Below are positions 17,887 to 30,400 of a stretch of DNA of 64,000 nt, piece after piece. This stretch comes from Todiramphus chloris collaris (lineage: Eukaryota > Chordata > Aves > Coraciiformes > Alcedinidae), in the NCBI GenBank assembly GCA_025345505.1, contig JANVCC010000018.1, positions 39,295,242-39,359,241 of the forward strand, written 5' to 3'. Made by a program: the position numbers and the translations under genes. The notes under the pieces are model-generated. The model did no database searches. It worked only from the letters and a program-made list of their open reading frames with translations, and was not told the DNA's origin. The stretch's first letter is position 1. Every line of letters starts with the position of its first letter.

Positions 17887-17986
17887 NNNNNNNNNNNNNN
17901 NNNNNNNNNNNNNNNNNNNNNNNNNNNNNNNNNNNNNNNNNNNNNNNNNNNNNNNNNNNNNNNNNNNNNNNNNNNNNNNNNNNNNN
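17887..17986. other. Assembly gap (100 Ns)
   Basis: Exactly 100 undetermined bases, the conventional placeholder for a gap of unknown size, lying in the most GC-rich part of the CpG island about 220 bases upstream of the MAP3K7 start codon. Open frames crossing it are meaningless. Confidence 0.99.
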
Positions 17987-18720
17987 GCCGCGGCGCCGCC
18001 GCTGCTCCGCATCCCGCGCCCTCCCGCACCGCCGCGGAGCGCCGCGCCGGCTGCCCTAGGCCGCGGCCTCTGCGGAGCCTGAGAGCCGCCTCGGCCGCGC
18101 GTCCCCAGCGAAGGGAAGGGGTCGTCCCCGGGGCCGAAGTCGGCGGGCGGCAGCAGCGGGGGGCGAAGGGGCCGCAGCGGGGGTGGGGGAGCCGCTCAGA
18201 GCCGCACCGCGGCCGCCGCCGCCGCTGACATCAGAGCAGCTTCCTGCTGCCCGGCGGGGGAGGGCGGGGGCGGGAAGGGGAAACGCACCGGCAGCGGCTG
18301 CTACTCAATCGTCCGCGGCGGGGCAGCTGTGGTCCCGCCCCCCGCCGCCCCACACCGCCGCCGCCAGGGGGAGCCGCCGCCGCCGCCCCTGCCCCGCTTT
18401 CTCTTCCTGACGCCGGCGCTGCTGGCGGCGGGCTGTGTGTCGGCGGCCGCTGTGGCGGCAGAGGCAGAGGCAGTGGCAGTTACGGACGTTGCCGTCTCAG
18501 TGGCGGGGCTCCGCTGTGAGCCGGAGGGACAGAGGCAGGCGGGCCTCCTCGGGCTGCAGGCAGCTGCCGGTCACGGCGCAAACCCGGAGCCTCGCCCGCT
18601 GTCTCAGGGGCCGCACGGTGCCCTGCTCGGCAGGAGGCCGGCGGGGACGGAGTGGCCCGGGTGGGGCCGAGGCAGCCGCCCGCCGCACGTTGCCGCGCCT
18701 CGAGTGCTCAGTTCATACCC

Positions 18721-21700
18721 TTTCCTCATGTATCTGTGTGTCTCCAGGGGAAGGGATGTGCGTGTGGGGGACATGCGTCTTGGGACGCGTTTTCTCTGAA
18801 GGCAGAAGTGTAGCGTTGGCGTGCCCTGTGCTCTTCAGCGGCTCTTTTTCAGGGGGAGGCGTTTATGTAGGAAGGTGGCTGGGGAGCAATTAAGCGAACG
18901 ATGCAAGCACATCGCAACAGGGAGATAGGACTCGGGAATGAACCTCGGCTGCCTCCTCTCCAGTCCCCAGGTAATGGGAACCTGGGCCTGCTTTGCAACA
19001 GCTGGTGCTGGCTTCTACTTTTGGCTGGAGCAACACATTGGTGTTTTTGTGGTGGATCTCCCAGGCTGAGGCTTCAGGGTGACCCACGGTGTGCAGTCAG
19101 TGCTGGGAAGAGTGGGTATAGCCGCTGTATTTCACTGTGAAATAGCGGTGCTTCATTTTGCTATGTTTAGCCTCAGGGCTATATATAAAAAGTTATGTTA
19201 TTGTACAATGCTATTAATAGTAGGTAATTTTAGGAGATCTAGTAAGCTTTCCTAGATCTTGCTCTGCTAAAATGCTAGTGAATGTCCGTACCTCACAGGG
19301 AAGTTTTGTAAACAGGAGATTGAGCTGGTTTACAGAGCTAGCTTGAGAAAGCCACTTAAGCAATTAGAAAAGAGAAGATCAAGGATGACTGTGGTTAGAA
19401 AAGACAAGATCAAGGATGACTATGGGCAGTGACCTACTGCTCATGGCTCAGCTGTTGTTAGAAAAACTAAAGTGAGTATGTCTCTGTCAGAGCTGCTGCG
19501 CCTTGTGACAGACACATTTTCAGTTGTTTTCTCTCCTCTTGCCTTTTTCCGTCGGCTTTAGTAATTTGTCCAGGATTTCCAGAAATCCCAGACAAGCAGT
19601 CATGTTGTGTATGCTGGTACACTGTTGCATGCAAGGTGAAACTAGTCTCCAGAACGGGTTGGGTCAGTGCAATTATGTTGTGCAAGTGATCTGAATGGGG
19701 AGCAGAGTTGTACCCTGCCCTGAATGCATTGAGTTCCTGTTGCTTTATGATTTTCTGATAAGATTTTGTCTGGAATGGTCTAAAGAGGCTTATGTTAGAC
19801 ATGGGAACGTTCCAGGTACCTCAAAATCTGGCTAATACCTGTTTCATCCAGAAATGGGATTATTGAGAGCCCCTAGTTGCTTATAGGTATGTATGTTTGG
19901 ATGTTCATATTGGCCCTGGTGCTCTCCACATATGTAGTGTCTGTATGATTTGGATCTAGCACCTGCTTATACCCAGGAGTTTTATGAAAGCCTCTTGTTG
20001 CTACACATATGTGTGTACACACACTGTGGTGTGGAGTCACAAAGTACCACATTTGTACCTGGACCTGAAGACTTCACAAAGAAAAGCCTGTCAGTTTTGT
20101 GTAAGCAGCTGCTACTGTCTCAGCTGCTCAGTGTGCAATATATTGTTTTTTGGAAGATAAAGAATATGGATTTCTGAGGTATTGAGAAGCTGCAGGTCAG
20201 ATCGAAACCAGTTAAATTCATAGTGCTGTGTGAATTGCTTCAGTTCTCTAAACACCTTTAAGACTGGGATTCAGGGCAGCCAAGATACAAAGTCAACCTA
20301 AGCCAAGAAACAGGAGTGAATGAAAATAAAGGATGTGTGAAAATACATGACTGCTACTCTTGGTATCAAGTTGCAAACTTGAGAATGGTTTCAGGAGTAA
20401 TTGTGAACTTAATAACTTTGAAAAAAGTATTTTACTTGGACACATTCTAACGTATGGTGAAGTGCAAACTACATCAGTGCTTTTTGGATAGATGGTTAGG
20501 TGATGTGGTACTTCAGGTGGCAGTTGGTGATCACTGAGTATTTGGCTTTTTGTTAGGCTTCACAGACTTATATATATTTATATCAGGCAAGTGACATTTG
20601 CAGTCTATTATATTTTAGTGGTGAGATTCTTCTATTACCTTAATTTTTTTTGTTTTGTTGATGAGAATTAAGAGTGCAGAGGAGAGCATTCCAATTACAG
20701 TTGCTTGTAAGGTTCATTTCCTTTCAGAAATTGCTGTAGAAATATGTATCTCAAAAATAATGAGTTCTCCCTTTGTGAAGGCAGAGTCATTATCAAAATG
20801 TCACTGTCGTGAAGCTCAGGTGGGGTTTTAAGGATGCGGTAATTTTGATGTTACTTCTTTTTTGTTTTCTGACTGACACAGTCTTAATTAGCTGTTTGTT
20901 GGGCACTGGGGGCAACTTGTACAGTCCCAAAATAGAACATTTTAAATATTTGTTCAACAAACACATTTACAGGGTGAAGGAAAAGAAAAGCTGCATTCTC
21001 CACAGGATGTGTTTATCTGTGAGAAAAGTGGCTTTTCTGTTTAGGAGAAAAACCTAGAACCTGGGAAGCCCACATTCTGTGTCTCAATCTCCTGCCTGTC
21101 TCTAACATCTAAACAGTAAGATTTCTTGTGAATCATCAGCCTCACCTCACCTGTTGTCTGGAAAGTGCCTGGATGTACTCTATTCATAGGAAATGTGCAG
21201 GAATTGAGAGAAATTAGCCTGGATGACTGAGTGACAAGAACTGGTGGATAAACTGTCTTGTGTGTTGCTTTGAAAGTGTGAGGCCAGAGCAGGTTCCTGG
21301 TGACCAGTAATATGGAGCAAACAGATGTGCTGTACAAATTCAGGTTCCATCTGGGAGGGCCCCCAGAGAAGCCCACTTCTTGTTTCCAGTGCAGGTACTG
21401 TGGAAATATCTCATGAGGACAAATCACTTTGATGACACTCAAAAGATTTCTGTTGCTCAGCATGGTAGTGTTACTGCGTAATGCACTCTTCATGTAGCTT
21501 CTTTGGCTCTCTTGTTAAGATTTCCTAAGAGAAGGTTGCAGCATTTTGCGTGTTGAATGACACTATGATTCTCAGTGATTTCACCAATTCTGTCTTGCGT
21601 TAGTGGTTTCCAAAGTCTTGCAAAGCAGCACAAGGCTGTCTTCTGCCAAATACCCTGAAATAGCAGCCCCAACGTGCTTCATGTTTTCTTGTTACTTCTT

Positions 21701-22639
21701 TCCCTTTCTGGGAAGACTTCCCCACACTATGTGAAGTCTTCTAAAAAGCTATTAATTCTTTCAATTGTGGTACACCTTTTAATTTGTAAAAAAATGTATA
21801 TAATAAAAAAATGAAATAAAGGCCTTGCAAAATACATGTGTGAGCTGCTTTGCTAAATACCAAACAAGGAACTGCATTCACTTTGGTAACAGGTAAAAGA
21901 AGTTCTCTTGTATGAACGTGACAGGAACTCGAATGGTCACAGTTGTTTCTGAACCTTATTTTGCCTCCTAATCTGAGGCATGTTAGATCTCAAAGTTTTC
22001 CAGGAGCATACACCAGGTAAAAGAGGTGTAGTGCAGCCCGCGTGCAGTAAAGGCCAAGTGAAGGTGAGAGATGATCTAGATGCAGTCTGAAAACTAAATT
22101 AATGCTTTTTCCCTGGTACATCTGTCAGTGACTGGGATTGACTGACTAAGATGGCAATAGACTGGCAGATCTTCAACTTAGAGGTCTGAAAGACATGATA
22201 CAGGATATTTCTGATAGAAGACGTGTGACAGGAAAGCAGAAATACTACCAGGTAACTATAAAGTAGCAAAGGTATTTTAGAAAGGTGCAAACCGACCCAG
22301 GCTTCTAAATGCATGTTGGTCTGCTCTCAGTAGGCTTTAAAACAAGATGTTAAGGCGAGAATAAAAAAGAGCATGGAGGTAAATGGAGTGAAAGCTCACA
22401 TATTTTTAATCAAAGTGAGATTATATCAGATTAACAAAAGATAATTTTTTTAATAAATTCTGTAATATTTTTAGGCAAAAGGAATGGATAGAACTTTTCT
22501 ATTGTGATTATATTTGATATATTGCCTTGTGGGAAATTATTAATTAAGCTGGATGTGATAAGGATCTTTTTAAGCACTGTAAGTGGGTAAGGAGAGTAGG
22601 GAAGTAGTCAGAAGACAATGGCAACTATGAAAAGGGAAT
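18721..22639. other. Intergenic, upstream of MAP3K7; no gene recognised
   Basis: After the CpG island the composition falls back to AT-rich. The stretch holds only short open frames (up to 150 codons at 21041-21493, minus strand) with no recognisable domain. A consensus-like donor (CCCAGGTAATGG, GT at 18971) just beyond the island could belong to a divergent non-coding transcript; it is treated as a finding, not a gene. A 31-bp tandem duplication lies at 19364-19425. Confidence 0.7.
19364..19425. repeat. 31-bp tandem duplication (2 copies)
   Basis: Units 19364-19394 and 19395-19425 both read TTAGAAAAGA.AAGATCAAGG followed by ATGACT.TGG, differing at only two positions. The near identity implies a recent local duplication. 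Confidence 0.92.
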
Positions 22640-23470
22640 GAAGTTACTAATAGATTTTTAAGATGCAATTTTGAGATCTACCTTATTAATAATGTCATTA
22701 ATGATGTTGACAAGAGAATTAGGAAAATGGCAGTGATTCTGGCGACACAAGTTTAGACAGCATAGAGAGTAGAGTAAGAATATCAAAAGGGAACAATTAG
22801 GCCACTCGAAGGACAAGGGAAATAAAGTAGCTAATACTTGAAATATTAAAGTGCAAGTTCATTAATTTGAGCTCTGGTAACATCGTGTCCTTGTGATGAG
22901 ATGAAGAATACAACTTGCACATTTTAACTGTTTTTAGGAGGACTATTGCGCCTCCAAAAAAAAAAGTCCAAGCTTATTTATCCTGTATGAGATAGCCAAT
23001 AAAGCTGTGCAAGGTTATGCAGACCTCATCTGAAAGACTACAGTGTTGGTTATCCACATTCCAGGAATAATGAATTGAGACCTAAGTAGCTGTAAAGAAA
23101 AGCTAAAAATATGTTCCAGATGAGAGAGGACTTAATCACAGAAAGGAAAATAAAACAGCTTGGCATGTTTAACCCTGCAAAACAAAGAGAGTGTATGTTT
23201 TCTCTGTTTAAGAAAGACTAGAGAGAGGAAAGTATCAGGGAGGTAAACTACTGATGGAAAAGTGATGTTGAAATAAAAGGAAACTTATTTCTGCACAAGA
23301 ATCCTGTTAATGCATGCAGATTGGAAACCTGAAAAAGATTTTTTTGCCATCAGGACAAAAGTTACTTAGCTGTGTGGTGCCTGCTCAGTGAAATCATTTG
23401 TCCTAACTATCTGTGAGAGCAGACTACTGTATTAACTACCTAAGGAAGTCTCATCCAGTCGTATATTGAC
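22640..23470 (+). mobile_element. Degenerate ancient CR1/L3-like LINE, RT C-terminal part
   Basis: Broken reading frames give peptides that parallel the CR1 reverse-transcriptase C-terminal region in order: an INDVDKRI-like segment (cf. FINDLDEGI), then segments corresponding to RERKIKQLGMF and a block near the 3' end. Many stops and indels interrupt it. Similar text may extend left to about 22450. The order of partial matches supports an old CR1/L3 copy, but this was judged by eye. Confidence 0.5.
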
Positions 23471-24094
23471 CAAACAAGTGGCATTAATAGTGTAAATAAT
23501 ATAATGAATTTTTATCACGGTCTTTCTTTAGCTGACTATACATTGAAAGGAACTGGTATGTTCTTAAGATGAAGAAGATAAGATAGAAGTATGTGAGTAA
23601 GGCCTTGTTCTAAAGTACAGAGAGAAGTTTGGAGGGGGGATTTTTATTTTATAAATTTTTGGAGAAGGAATATCTCTTTTGCATCGTTTGAAGCTTCACA
23701 CTCATGAATCAGAGCAAGTGGGGGGAGTTCTTGGAGGTGTGATTTTTAAGCAATATTAGAAAAGGGAGATGGCAGCCTTGTACGTTTTATGCAAGACATA
23801 CAAGCGAGTGGAGTACCACAAAGCACTGGAACAGTTCAGTGGAAGTAGGAGGGGACACTTCTCATGACTCGCAGAGTAAGGGTAAACATGCTAAGACAGT
23901 ATGAGTACATGTGCACTGACACTTCTGCAGATGAGGAACTTGCCTTCAAAATCTTTCCATTCTTCTAGAAGATCTATCCTGCTATTTATATGAGAAATAG
24001 GTGTAGATACTCAGTGTGCTTAGTTTCTGGTTTCACACCAGCTAGAGCTGACTGAAACAAGGAATGTGTAGAGCTGTAAGTCAAATGGACAACC
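23471..24094. other. Intergenic, nothing recognised
   Basis: AT-rich sequence between two CR1 fragments. No open frame of note and no repeat is recognised. Confidence 0.7.
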
Positions 24095-24480
24095 TGCCCT
24101 ATAAGGAAAGTCTGAAGGAGTTAGGTCTTTTCTCCCTGGAGGAGGGAGTGCACGGGAGAGGACCTCATCACAGTATTGCAGTACTTAAAGGGCAGCTACA
24201 GTGAGGATGAAGGTTCTCTCTTCATAAAGAGCCACATGGAGAAGACAAGTGACAATGGGTACAAGTTGCACTGGAAAAGGTTTCCTCTTGATATAAGAAA
24301 GAAATTTTTTACAGTGAGAACAATCATTCACTGGAAAAACCTCCCCAGGTACATGGTGGAGTCCCTATCACTGGAGGTTTTCAATATGTGACTGGACAGA
24401 ATGCTTAATAATCTCTTCTAGGTTTCCCTTCCCACACAAGGTGGGACCAGGTGACCTTTCAAAGTCCCTTCCAAATTGGG
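24095..24480 (+). mobile_element. CR1 LINE 3' fragment
   Basis: It begins in the CR1 ORF2 end (LPYKESLKEL-like, then LGLFSLEE-type text) and passes through the FRLDIRKKFFTVRTIIHWKN block typical of the CR1 C-terminus. It ends in the 3' UTR with GGTGGGACCAGGTGACCTTT and AAGTCCCTTCCAA. The 71-codon open frame at 24176-24391 is part of this element and not a host gene. Confidence 0.9.
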
Positions 24481-27288
24481 CTGGTTTTTGTTTCTAGGAA
24501 ATACACTGTCAGGTTAGAAACCTCTCTGCAGAAGGTAGCCTGATTCTTCTGAGGTTTGCAATAGCCAATGGCACGAGTGGCAAACCTGCAGTTCCAGCCT
24601 GGTTCTGTGTGCTGTAGTGTCTTGTGCATGACTGCTTTCTGCTCATTTGTGTATGTGTGTTTTGCATGTGGAGTACCCGAAGACACCACCAAATAGTCAT
24701 ATTTCTAACTGATACCTGATTCAAATGTTGTATAACCAATATGCCAAAAACCAGTGCTTTGTAATATACAATAAAAAAATCACAAAGATCTGGCTTTTTT
24801 TTAAAGAGGGACTTATTATCCTTCTTTGCCATACATCATTAGGATGGTATATCTTTCTAGAATGTATCTTAAAAAATGGTCAAAATCATCTGTAATCAAG
24901 GTGACACATTCTCACCAGTGGAAGAATAAAGCTAATATAATCACAAAAGAAAGAAGTAAGTGTTTAATACCACCGTATCACTTGTTTGGTAATTAAATGC
25001 GGACATTGTCTTTGATTTCCTGGGGGCACAAGACACATGATGCTCCACATTAAATGAGATCAGATAGGAGCAAGAGTCACAGTAAAGCTGCAAGTGACAA
25101 ATCTTTAGAAATTTACCTGTCCCTACCAGAAACTTACAGTCAGGTGCTACTTGACCACTCTCCAATAACTGAGTGTTTCAGAAAGGCAGTGGTTCTTCAG
25201 GCCCTTACTGTAGCCATTACCTCAATGCCAGATCAATGCAACAGAAATGCTCAGACAATTAACTTGCTAAGGTTTGATTTTTATGATAACCTCAACAAGT
25301 TCTGGTATCTAAGCATATCATTCTTCAGTGAGCACAAATATATCTCTTGGTATCAACCCAGTAGGTTAGGTGTTAATGACACATGAGAGAATTTCTTCTC
25401 AGTGAAGGTCAAGCTGCTGGATGTAAAATCAGCATGGTGCTCTGCAACTATTCTCCTCTTGTATCTAGGAAGAGTCTGCACTGAAATGCAAAGAGGTACT
25501 AGTGCCCACATTGCTTCCTTCTGGAATCAGGTAGATCAAATTCTCAAAGGCATTTTATTGTCTAATTTGTTTACCCTGATGAGACCTGGAGGCCTGTTCC
25601 CTCTTGGTAATCTAAATCTGGCCCCTGCTTGTGAAGAGGAAGGAGTATGAACGCTTGGAAAGAAATTAAATACATAGATCTCATAACTGTGGGGGAAAAC
25701 TCCAGACCTGGTTGATGTCTATATTCACAGCCAGCCTGAAATGGAAACTTGAGACTCTTTTTTTTTTTTGTCTGGGAATGTCTGTCAACCTCTCAGGCTG
25801 GGGAGTTTATACAGGTAGCGGCACAGCAGGGATTCCAAGATAAGTGAGCTGGGTAACTGCAGTAGCCACAGCTCTGCATTTTGCAGAATGATTATGTACT
25901 CCTGGGATGTGTGACAGATCCCCCCTGGTGGAGACTGGGGATGTAGGGATCAAACTTGGGGAATTTGGGGGAGGCCATGAATTCAAGGTGTTGGTTTGTG
26001 GAGGTGGAGAGCACAGTGAGAGTGAAGAGATACAGCAGGCATTGGTTTTGAAGTCTTTCTGCAGCTGAAAATGCATGTTTGGAGAAGTGCTGCCTGCATG
26101 GAGAAGAGAACAGGAGAGGTGTGTCCATAGAGCATGAAATTCTAAAAGACCAGGTAGATGCAGAGGCATTGATCCTGTACATGAACACTACCTGGCAATC
26201 AGACCACCATTACTGCTGCTGCTGCTGATTAAGGCAGGGCTCACTCCCACCACTAATGATGGGACCTGAGATGACTGTTTGATATTCTTCCTCTGAGGCT
26301 TAGGGCACAATGTATACATTCTAGTTAAGATCACATTATCCGAATTGTATGTACAGCGTATAACCTGGAGTGTATTGTCAGGATGCAAAAATAGGGAGAA
26401 AGTCTATAATCTGTTGTACATTAGGTTTCAGATTAATCCCTGCAGAACATGATCACCTGAAAGACATCTGGTTTCCAAGGGCCTTCTTTGATCACTAAGG
26501 GGAGATAGGCATGTTCAAAGGGTATTTCTTCCCATCTGTCATAGTTACATATGCTAGGATGTGATGAAATACCATTTTAAGATGTCTCTTTCTCTACTGA
26601 CTATAGATGGAGCTTATATGACACACTTCAGTTAGACACCTAGGGCTTGATTTATCTTCCCACCTATAGCCATCTAGTGCCTTTGGAGGCTCCCAAAGCC
26701 TTCTGAGACCTCTGCATGGGGATAGTGAATGTAACATAGGCCATAAGCTGAAGATCCAGGAAGCATATCCTGGGGAATCTGAGATGACACTAGATAGGTA
26801 AGTACGGGCAACTGAACTGCTTGCTTAATTTCTGGTTACTTAAGGTGAGGTGAGAGGCATTCCACCATTGGAATCTGACCACAAACCAGCTAAAGCTGGT
26901 GTCAGTCTCTCAATAGAGTATAGCTGCCAGTGGATCAGTCCCATAACTCTATAGATACCTAAATTCAGTCTGGCTTTGTGTGAAGAGTAAACCAGAATAC
27001 AATTTTGCTTTCTTTCTTGTGGGATGGATCCTTCAGTGTTTCTGTTAATGGGAGGTTTTCCAAATCATGAACACAAACAGGTTTAAACTTTAATTTTATA
27101 TTGGGAAGAAAGGAAAAAAAAAACCAGACAAAAATCCCCCCCAAGAATATTCTCCTCTCCTCCTCCCCCTACAACATTATATTAAAGACTGTTATCCATG
27201 CTTTCACACAGTTTATCCCATTTTGACCCAACTGTTGGTCTCCAGCAAAGAATATGTCAAATAAAATGTCAGAAGTTGATGTTAAGAG
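24481..27288. other. Intergenic, nothing recognised
   Basis: Contains overlapping open frames up to 120 codons (for example 25807-26169 minus and 25054-25386 plus), none with a recognisable domain. A (CTG)n-like run of four to five units occurs near 26213-26227. No repeat element is identified. Confidence 0.65.
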
Positions 27289-27483
27289 TGCTGCCTAAGT
27301 GCAAGATCCTGCACCTCGGTTGTCCAGAGAAGTTGTGGACAGCTCATCCCTGAAAGTGTTAAGACCAGGCTGGATGAGGCTCTGAGCAACCTGGTCTAGT
27401 GAGAGGTGTCCCTGCCCATGGCAGGGGGTATGAAACTAGATGATCTTTAAGGTCCCTTCCAATTCAAGCCATTCTATGGTTGG
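27289..27483 (+). mobile_element. CR1 LINE 3' fragment with internal deletion
   Basis: It starts with AAGTGCAAGATCCTGCACCT from the middle of CR1 ORF2, then jumps near 27320 to the 3' UTR-proximal text (TGTGGACAGCTCATCCCTGA, then AAGTGTTAAGACCAGGCTGG). It ends GATGATCTTTAAGGTCCCTT and ATTCTATGGTT. The junction shows an internal deletion of several hundred bases relative to a full CR1. Confidence 0.9.
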
Positions 27484-30400
27484 TAAAATGCAAAGGGAAG
27501 CCTGCCTGTTGGTTTGGCCAATACTCAGACCGCTTAGGAAAGAAAGAGCTAATTCTCTGCTTTATTAGGGGCATTAAATTCAGAGATGCCTCTAAGAAGT
27601 TGTATTTGAAAGTGTGAAAATTGCATTTAATAGAGCTTTTAAAATATGATGACTGTGTGACCATTGCTTCTGACAGCCAACAGTTACTTAATCATACAAA
27701 TTTCTTTCACTATGTGAAAGTAATGGAGAAAAGCAGGTGATAGTTCCCTTTGGGCATCTGAGGATTTGATAACCTTATTTCTTCGGATGTACTTAGGAAT
27801 AATATTGTCTTTAATCTCTACATCAGTTACAGAAAAGCAATAAAAAAAGTAATCTCAAAGATCCTGACATTAGTTTTTTTATGTCATACCCTTTAACTAC
27901 ATGAAGCGTTTTGTGGGGGTGGAATTTGACATGCTTGCTGCAATTGTTCTCCTGATTCAGTGTGTCTAGAGAAATAGATTTGCAGTAAATAGGAGTCAAG
28001 AAAGGAATGCAAGCAACTGTAAAAGGAGACATTTTTCTTGCAGAAAGTTTTTATGCTAGACTTACGAAAGATTTTGACTGGAACTGGATTCTTCAGAAAA
28101 AAGGAATCTTGACACTGGGAGAAATCATTCATTGCATACATTGCTAGTGCCTGAGTCTGCTTCGTTTATCTTAGCTAGAATTTTATGTTTATATGATGGT
28201 ATTCCCTGAAACTGTGCAGTGGAAGAAGTTAACACTGAGGCCACTTGTGTTTCCCCACAAGGTGGTACTGTGGTACTGACTATAGAACTCTTGTTTTGGT
28301 TGTAGTTGCTTTCTTTCTGTAACCATTCTGCATATGTTTTAAAGACAGATTTTTGTCTGTGGAGAAGACAGTTTTGGTGTTAGAATCAAATTTTGTAGTG
28401 GAATGGTGTTAAGATTTTTTGGTTTTGGTGTACTTTCTTTTCCTAACTTTTTGTCTCTTTAAAAATGGATTTTATTGCAAGTTTGTGATTGTCAGAAAAA
28501 CTCCGTTATTGCTGCTTGGACTTTCTCACCCTTTATTGGATTTTTAAAATCTAATCAGTCTATTTCAGGCTCCCTTGTTTTTCAAAGTAGAGCAATAGCT
28601 CTTGTAAGTTTTTTCAGAAATTAATATCTCTTTTTTTTTTCTTTACTTACATTAAGTATAAAAGCACGTACGATTAATCACAGAAATGAAAGAATAAATT
28701 AAAATCATTAAATATCCAGGTGAATGCATTCCTCCCCCCCCAAACAAACCAAACCACTATCGGGAAGAGAAACAAAACATAATTAATTACTTAAATCAAC
28801 CTCTGTGATTGTATATGGGATTATTCTGGTTTCTTTTGGAGGTCTGTAAGATATAACATGAAGAACCCCATGTGTTTTTGCACCCACCATTACATTTGAG
28901 AACTTGTATAATTTCCATGGTTGTGTCTATACTGCTACACTACCATAGTTTATAGCTTAGAAAGTGGAATCAGGCGAGGGGAGAGACCTGAGCTCTGGCC
29001 TGGGGGTCTGTGTGCTGTTAAGTGGTCAGCATAGACTTTAGCAGGGTTTTTTCCCAGGACAGAAGTATTTCCCCAGACAGATATTTGGATTTGACTGTAG
29101 CCTGTGCTTTCTGAGGATAGGAGTTAAGCTATACTGATATGTGCTGTGCAGTAGTTACTGTTCTCAAGACCAGAGGACGGACTCTGGTCCCTTTTATTCA
29201 CCCATATCAATGTAGCCACTAAGACCCACTGAGGTCATGCTCATGTCCCCAGCTAAGCATGCACTCAAGTAGTTCTTGGGCTGCTCAGCTTTAGAAACGT
29301 GAACTCTATTTTTATGATCTGGCTTTTACATCCATTATTTTTCTATGTGTGCTCTGTTTCTAGTCACCCTGTGTACATGGATACACCATAGATACCCTGA
29401 TAAAGCAGTTACTTTACAGATGCTGGTTGTACAAGATAGGAAGCGTCATGCATGATCTGTAGTTAAAAAGTGGAGGGGAACATCAAAATGGCTTGCAGTT
29501 ATATAAAATGAAGATTTTTAGTACATTTGGGGGCTCACATTTAACTTAGTCTAAAAAAATATATAGTAGAATACAGTGATCTATGCCTTATTTAGTGATA
29601 TCTAAAAGCTTTTTTAAAAAATAAGTTATTTAGTTTTCTATTTGGTTTCTCTATATTCTTCATGAATGGAAGAAGTACACTGGAGAGCTGAATGTGGCTA
29701 TTATCTTTCAAACTCCCCTTTCAAATAGCATTGCACTCCAGCTCCTTGTGCTTCCTGGAAGGTCAGGGACTACTACAATGTGCAGCAGGCAAGTTGATAG
29801 AGTTCCCAAGCAAGATGCAAATTAAAGGGGTGCACCCATGTGAGAACATACAGTCCCTTATTGAGGCAGAGTGCATGCCTTGAGTCCAGAAGCAGCCTAG
29901 CAGGCCTTGTTTGCCAAGGTCCACAGCCTGCCCTTCATGGCCTCTAGGTCAGAGGATATAGTTGGTCCTGCTTGAGGTGAAAACAAGACTCCTTTTTAGG
30001 AATATGTGACTTTCTAACACTGGGATGGGGATGCAGGAGTCATGGAAACAGCAGATAGGGGCTAAAAAAATTGCTGAAGGGCCACTAGTTGCTTGGCAAG
30101 TAACACTTGCTAAGCAAATCAGTGGGATCTGTTGTCAATGTTATGATCATATTATTATGTTGGAGGTAATATGACAGTGGGAGTGGGATAGGAAAAGCTA
30201 CACAAGACACTTCTGCTCAGACATTCTGTACACTCTACAAATGAGAACCCTTTCTATGGGCATCAGATCCCAAGCAGAGAATATTTTTATTATTATATCT
30301 TAAAGCATGAAGCTATGGTTTATTAAATGCTGTACACCCTACCTGGAAAATGAACTAAAAGCATCTGTAGCTTTTGATGCTGCTTTTGGACAATCTTAAT

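Larger units (their letters stand above)
17325..18720. promoter_or_regulatory. MAP3K7: CpG island / MAP3K7 promoter region
   Basis: GC content and CpG density jump sharply over about 1.4 kb, spanning the start of intron 1, exon 1, the 5' UTR and the upstream flank. Runs such as GCGGCGGGCG and CCGCCGCCGC are frequent. GC boxes (CCGCCCC-type) occur near 18340 and 18390, an ETS-like CTTCCTG near 18240 and 18406, and a CRE/AP-1-like TGACATCA at about 18226. No TATA box is evident, as expected for a housekeeping-type CpG promoter. The TSS cannot be placed because the 5' UTR may run into the N gap. Boundaries are by eye. Confidence 0.9.

Noticed and set aside
17252..18893. Several 60-204-codon frames in the CpG island, some running through the Ns
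   Set aside because: Pro/Arg/Ala/Gly-rich translations in several phases and both strands are expected in CpG islands where stops are rare. Frames across the gap have no meaning.
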